The position numbers and the translations under genes are program-made. A stretch of DNA of 54,664 nt from JBBIND01 sp037444075 (GTDB lineage: Bacteria > Acidobacteriota > Terriglobia > Bryobacterales > Bryobacteraceae): positions 1-54,664 of the forward strand of contig JBBIND010000019.1 in NCBI GenBank assembly GCA_037444075.1. The letters run 5' to 3'. Positions 51,180 to 54,664 of this stretch are shown here, piece after piece. The stretch's first letter is position 1; each line of letters begins with the position of its first letter. Under the pieces are notes generated by a model, which saw only the letters and a list, made by a program, of their open reading frames with translations, was not told the DNA's origin and made no database searches.

Positions 51180-52500
51180 TCAGCTGCACCCTTACGCGCG
51201 ACCGGATTCGTATCCGACAGGAATTTCCGCCCGCGTCCAAACGGCAGTTCGTAGATCCCGCTTACAGAAAGCCTGTGCGGAAAGTCCTGGTCGGAAACCA
51301 CTTCGACCGGCATGGGATCCCCGCTGTTCATGAAACCGGTGGCCTCCATGAACTTCGACCATGTGTACGATACCTGGCACGTCAGACCCGAGGAGAAGCG
51401 TTTATCCAGTTTGACCTGTAGGGAGTGATACCAGGAGTAGCCTTCGTTGGTGGTCGAACCAATCCCGGTGTATTGCGGATAGGCCGTCAGCAGTGTTGCC
51501 CTGCTAAGGTAGTGCCGAAATCGAGGTTGCCGCTGGAGACGTTGTCGTGATTGTACTGGTTCTCCCGGTAGGCGCGGGCTTCCATGCCGAACTTGAAGGC
51601 GTGAGCGCCGCGAATCTTGTCGAAGGCCGCCGTGATGCTGTGCGTTTCGACCGGCCGCCAGAGCGTGCCGTTGTATGTGCTGGCGTAACCTTGAATGCTG
51701 ATCAGCGGGAAACGGCGGATCTCCGGGTCAATGGCGTTGTTGAGCGAAGCCGGCAGTCCGAGCTTCGTCAGATCGAAGCCACGCGCGGCCGGATTGGCGT
51801 CGTATGTCCGGATAAACCGGTTGTAGCCGTAGCGCAGGTTCATCACGAACGTCGGCGTGGATGTTGCCCGGAACGGGATCGGATTGGAACCGCCCGCCTG
51901 CCGCCGTCCGGCGCGTAGCCGGATCGTAAATCTGATAGGCGCTGCCGAGGCGCAGCAAGTCACTGAAATCGCCCTGCCGCTGCTTGGCGGTGGGCACGGT
52001 CAGCGTGGTGCCGCGCGGCCGGCTCTCGTGGATGCCTTCGTAGCCATACATGTAAAAGGTCCGGTTGCGTCCGTCATAAACCTTGGGCAGCAAAACCGGA
52101 CCGCCGGACATCAAACCCCAGCGATTGTAAGTAAAGTCGCCGCGCGGTTGGTTGATGCGGTTGGCGAAGAACAAGTTGGCGTTGAGTTCGGGCGCCATCT
52201 TGACGTAGTAGGCCATTCCGTGAAGCGCGTTCGTACCCGACTTCAAGCTGAGGTTGATCACTCCGCCCTCGGTGTGTCCGACGCTGGCATCGAAAGTCGC
52301 CGTTTGAACCTTGAATTCGCCCACGACGTCGGCAGGCGGCACGTAGGAGGCGGTCACTTCGTTGTTGCCCGCTGTAGCCGTGTTGGGCACTCCGTCCAAG
52401 GTGACCTCGCTGCGGTTCGAGCGGGTTCCGTCCATGGCGTAGCCAACAATATGCGTAGGCTCAAACGGCCGGCCCAGTGTAATGCTGCGCGCAAAAGCTA
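51180..52500 (-). pseudogene. TonB-dependent receptor pseudogene with several internal deletions
   Basis: Order is kept but large parts are missing. It begins abruptly at ~52500 inside the plug (VAFARSITLGRPFEPTHIVG, SEVTLDGVPNTATAGNNEVT), so signal peptide and N-terminal domain are gone. It continues to SDPVPGN near 51880, then jumps frame and ~70 aa to FVMNLRYGYNRFIRTYDANP. After NLDFGTT (~51500) several hundred barrel residues are missing before YPQYTGIGSTTNEGYSWYHS. It ends after SGIYELPFGRGRKFLSDTNP (~51200) without the barrel's C-terminal strands. Sequence is close in style to the receptor at the window start. Not functional. Confidence 0.85.
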
Positions 52501-52590
52501 CGCCCGCACACGCAAATGCATGCAAACCTCTGACGTTTTCGGAAGACTATGACCCAACCCGTTTTGATGGGTAGTCGCGGAGAAGCCATC

Positions 52591-52620
52591 TTGTCAAGCG
52601 CCCCCCTGGCCGGGTAGTGT
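52591..52620 (+). promoter_or_regulatory. promoter of the nitrilase-family gene
   Basis: -35 TTGTCA (52591-52596), 18-bp spacer, -10 TAGTGT (52615-52620), then 6 nt to the ATG; predicted leaderless. Confidence 0.45.
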
Positions 52621-52626
52621 AGGTCC

Positions 52627-53595
52627 ATGCGTGAGATCCGTGTAGGCACGGCGCAGTTTGAGATGCGCGACGGCGACAAGGACTATAACCTCGGCGTCGT
52701 TGAAGCGCTCACCCTCCGGGCAGCCAAACAAGGCGCCGAGTTGGTTTGTTTCCACGAATGCTGCGTCAGTGGCTACACGTTTCTGGAGAACCTCACACCG
52801 TCCGAAGTAGCCGCGCTTGCCGAGCGCGTGCCTGATGGTCCTTCCACTGAGCGGCTGATCCAGATAGCCCGCAGCGCCTCCACGGCAGTGTCAGCGGGGC
52901 TGGTGGAAATCGAGAACGGAAATCTTTACAACTGCCAGGTGATGGTGGACGTTCAAGGTTTTGTCGCCAAACACCGTAAGATTCACGATTTCATCACCGA
53001 CTTCATCACTTGCGGAGACAGCTACACCGTGTTCGACTGGCGTGGCTGCCGTATCGGAATCCTCACCTGCTACGACAACAACCTGCCGGAAAACCCGCGC
53101 CTGACAGCCATGCTAGGCGCCGAGATCATCCTCATGCCGCACGTGACGGGCTGCCTGCCTTCCCCCATGCCCGGCCGCGGAACGGTGGAACCTGAGATCT
53201 GGCACAATCGCGAACGTGACCCGGTTCGCTGCCGGCAGGAATTCGACGGGCCAAAAGGGCGCGGATGGATCATGCGCTGGCTCCCGGCGCGAGCTTTCGA
53301 GAACGGCGTTTACGCTGTGTACAGCAACCCGATCGGCGTGGAGGGCGGCACCATCAAGCCGGGCGGTTCGATGATCCTCGATCCTTACGGTGAGATTCTC
53401 AGCGAGTGCCGCTCGCTCGGAGACGAAGTGGTAGTATCCACTTTGGTCCCGGAGAAACTCGAGCTGGCTTCCGGCCAGTCTTACATCCGCGCGCGGCGTC
53501 CTGACCTGTACGGGAAGATGGTCGAGCCGAATCCTCACCTGGGGCCCGGCAACCGGCCAGAAGTCTATTGGAAGAAGATACGCAAGAAGGGCTAG
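52627..53595 (+). CDS. carbon-nitrogen hydrolase (nitrilase superfamily)
   Basis: 322-aa cytoplasmic amidase/nitrilase-fold enzyme with the catalytic triad Glu44 (CFHECCVSGY), Lys118 (AKHRKIHD) and Cys148 (GILTCYDNN). The N-terminus IRVGTAQFEMRDGDKDYNLG is typical. Compared with the general nitrilase core it has an insert around residues 175-215 (MPGRGTVEPEIWHNRERDPV, then CRQEFDGPKGRGWIMRW). Substrate not predictable: N-carbamoyl compounds and amides are common. It is 6 bp ahead of the Gfo/Idh/MocA gene and probably co-transcribed with it. Confidence 0.92.
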   Translation: MREIRVGTAQFEMRDGDKDYNLGVVEALTLRAAKQGAELVCFHECCVSGYTFLENLTPSEVAALAERVPDGPSTERLIQIARSASTAVSAGLVEIENGNLYNCQVMVDVQGFVAKHRKIHDFITDFITCGDSYTVFDWRGCRIGILTCYDNNLPENPRLTAMLGAEIILMPHVTGCLPSPMPGRGTVEPEIWHNRERDPVRCRQEFDGPKGRGWIMRWLPARAFENGVYAVYSNPIGVEGGTIKPGGSMILDPYGEILSECRSLGDEVVVSTLVPEKLELASGQSYIRARRPDLYGKMVEPNPHLGPGNRPEVYWKKIRKKG

Positions 53596-53601
53596 GAACG
53601 T

Positions 53602-54664
53602 ATGGAACTGACACCACGCAGACATTTCCTCCTGGGTTCCCTGGCCGCTGTCGCCTTGCCCAAGAACGCAAGGGCACAGGCGGACGCGGAACCGATTGGC
53701 CTGGGCATGATTGGAACCGGCAACCGGGGCGGCTATTTGACGCGCAGTTTCCTCGAATTGCCGGGCGCTCGCGTGAAGGCGCTGTGCGACATCAAACCGG
53801 ACCGCCTCGACAAAGCCGCAACACTGGCCGCCGCTCACAATCCTGTCACCTTCAGCGACTATCGGCGCCTGCTAGACCGCAAGGACATTAACGCCGTCGT
53901 GATTTCCACGCCTTGCGACCTGCACGTCGAAATGTCCATCGCCGCGTTGAAGGCTGGCAAGCACGTCTATTGCGAAAAACCCGTGGGCATCACGCCTGAG
54001 TCGATTGCTGAACTCGTTTTCGTGGTCCGGCAATCCAAGACTGTCTTTCAGGCGGGGCAGCAGCGGCGGTCCGAAGCCCGCCTAAGGAAGACGATCGAAA
54101 AAGTCCACGAGGGCGTGGCCGGGAAGATCATCATGGTGAAGGCTCAGCGGCACGCGGGCGATGATCTGGCCCACGAAGGTCCTTCGGCGGACTGGTTCTT
54201 CGACCAGAAACGCTCGGGCGATGTGATCGTCGAGATGGCGGTGCATAATCTGGACGTCTGCAACTGGGCCATCAACAGCCTTCCCGAGCGAGCCGCCGGC
54301 TTCGGCGGCAACCTGATGTGGGTCAATCAGCCCCCTGGCAGGAACACGATGGACGGCTACAGCCTCACTTACGAGTACGCCAATGGCGTGAAGCTCTCCT
54401 TCACTCAGGTGTTCTTCCACACGCGCGGTCTGCCGGGCGGCGGCCAATACAACTACCTGTACGGTACCGAAGGCGCGGTGGATCTGGACACGTCTACGCT
54501 GTATCCGCGTGCGCGCGACGCAAAGCCGGTCGTGCTCGTGGAGCCTCAACCAGAAAACCGGCAGGCGCATCTGACGGCATTCCTGGAGTCTATTCGTACC
54601 GGCGCCCCGCCTCCCGCAGGGATTGAGGTGGGCGCCACAGGCGCTCTCACCGCCATTCTGGGAC
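53602..54664 (+). CDS. Gfo/Idh/MocA family oxidoreductase with Tat signal (3' end outside window)
   Basis: NAD(P)-dependent sugar or polyol oxidoreductase; 354 codons are visible before the window ends. It opens with a twin-arginine signal (LTPRRHFLLGSLAAVALPKN), common for this family in Acidobacteria and Planctomycetes. Rossmann motif GLGMIGTGNRGGYLTRSF, then DIKPDR, STPCDLHVEMSIAALKAGKH and the signature YCEKPVG with its Lys. The C-terminal domain has VEMAVHNLDVCNWAIN with the catalytic-type His. An exported location suggests periplasmic sugar conversion with bound cofactor. AGGA lies 4-7 nt before the ATG. Confidence 0.93.
   Translation, partial: MELTPRRHFLLGSLAAVALPKNARAQADAEPIGLGMIGTGNRGGYLTRSFLELPGARVKALCDIKPDRLDKAATLAAAHNPVTFSDYRRLLDRKDINAVVISTPCDLHVEMSIAALKAGKHVYCEKPVGITPESIAELVFVVRQSKTVFQAGQQRRSEARLRKTIEKVHEGVAGKIIMVKAQRHAGDDLAHEGPSADWFFDQKRSGDVIVEMAVHNLDVCNWAINSLPERAAGFGGNLMWVNQPPGRNTMDGYSLTYEYANGVKLSFTQVFFHTRGLPGGGQYNYLYGTEGAVDLDTSTLYPRARDAKPVVLVEPQPENRQAHLTAFLESIRTGAPPPAGIEVGATGALTAILG

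Noticed and set aside
50668..51240. Start of the hypothetical gene at 51240
   Set aside because: The first 24 codons (Arg-rich) are a shadow of the receptor remnant; ATG 51168 is the first start beyond it.

Overview
The window looks like a chromosome segment of an Acidobacteriota species, most likely near the Solibacter/Bryobacter group. The evidence is family content: Oar-like TonB-dependent receptors with an N-terminal carboxypeptidase-regulatory-like domain, a TIGR03437-type exported protein, a UPF0182 membrane protein, a Tat-signal Gfo/Idh/MocA oxidoreductase, and GC-rich DNA with short intergenic gaps. This is inference from gene families; there is no rRNA to confirm it. A run of 14 N at 11488-11501 shows the sequence is a draft assembly.

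Layout. 1-10.2 kb: the 3' part of a TonB-dependent receptor, a small HTH-membrane protein, an exported S9 peptidase, folC and a UPF0182 protein ending at a clear terminator. 10.2-14.0 kb (minus strand): a membrane-anchored degenerate GGDEF protein interrupted by the assembly gap, a glycine-zipper exported protein and a TIGR03437 protein. 14.0-18.6 kb is an accessory, decaying region: a diverged 175-bp direct repeat flanking a higBA toxin-antitoxin pair, a truncated MNT nucleotidyltransferase joined to an HNH endonuclease gene, several gene fragments and a frameshifted IS1380-like transposase that has lost its right end.

18.6-31.7 kb is mostly housekeeping: uvrA, a CoA-binding protein, a three-gene operon for a TPR protein and two small exported helical proteins, a CAAX-type protease, a Cys/Met PLP enzyme, two divergently transcribed hydroxyacid dehydrogenases, and dxr-rseP preceded by a structured leader. 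31.7-36.3 kb: a complete TonB-dependent receptor followed by an exported endonuclease/exonuclease/phosphatase-fold enzyme. 36.4-43.1 kb: feoA-feoB-trxB on the minus strand, divergent from glgC, then eno-gpmA. 43.1-50.6 kb is a copper/silver-type efflux operon (TolC-like protein, CusB-like adaptor with a heavy-metal-binding domain, CusA-like pump) with three small exported accessory proteins. 50.7-52.5 kb holds a hypothetical gene and a heavily deleted receptor pseudogene. The window ends with a nitrilase-family enzyme and a truncated Gfo/Idh/MocA oxidoreductase.

A recurring signal is a -10-like hexamer ending only 6-8 nt before the start codon (3547-, 3842+, 7419+, 15203+, 21931+, 24280+, 27887-, 39584-, 52627+), several with a good -35 at 17-19 bp. 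This predicts that leaderless mRNAs are common in this organism. The other points most worth testing are the leader upstream of dxr with mutually exclusive pairings, the face-to-face overlapping promoters at 27896-27926, and the higB operator that covers both the -10 and the start codon.
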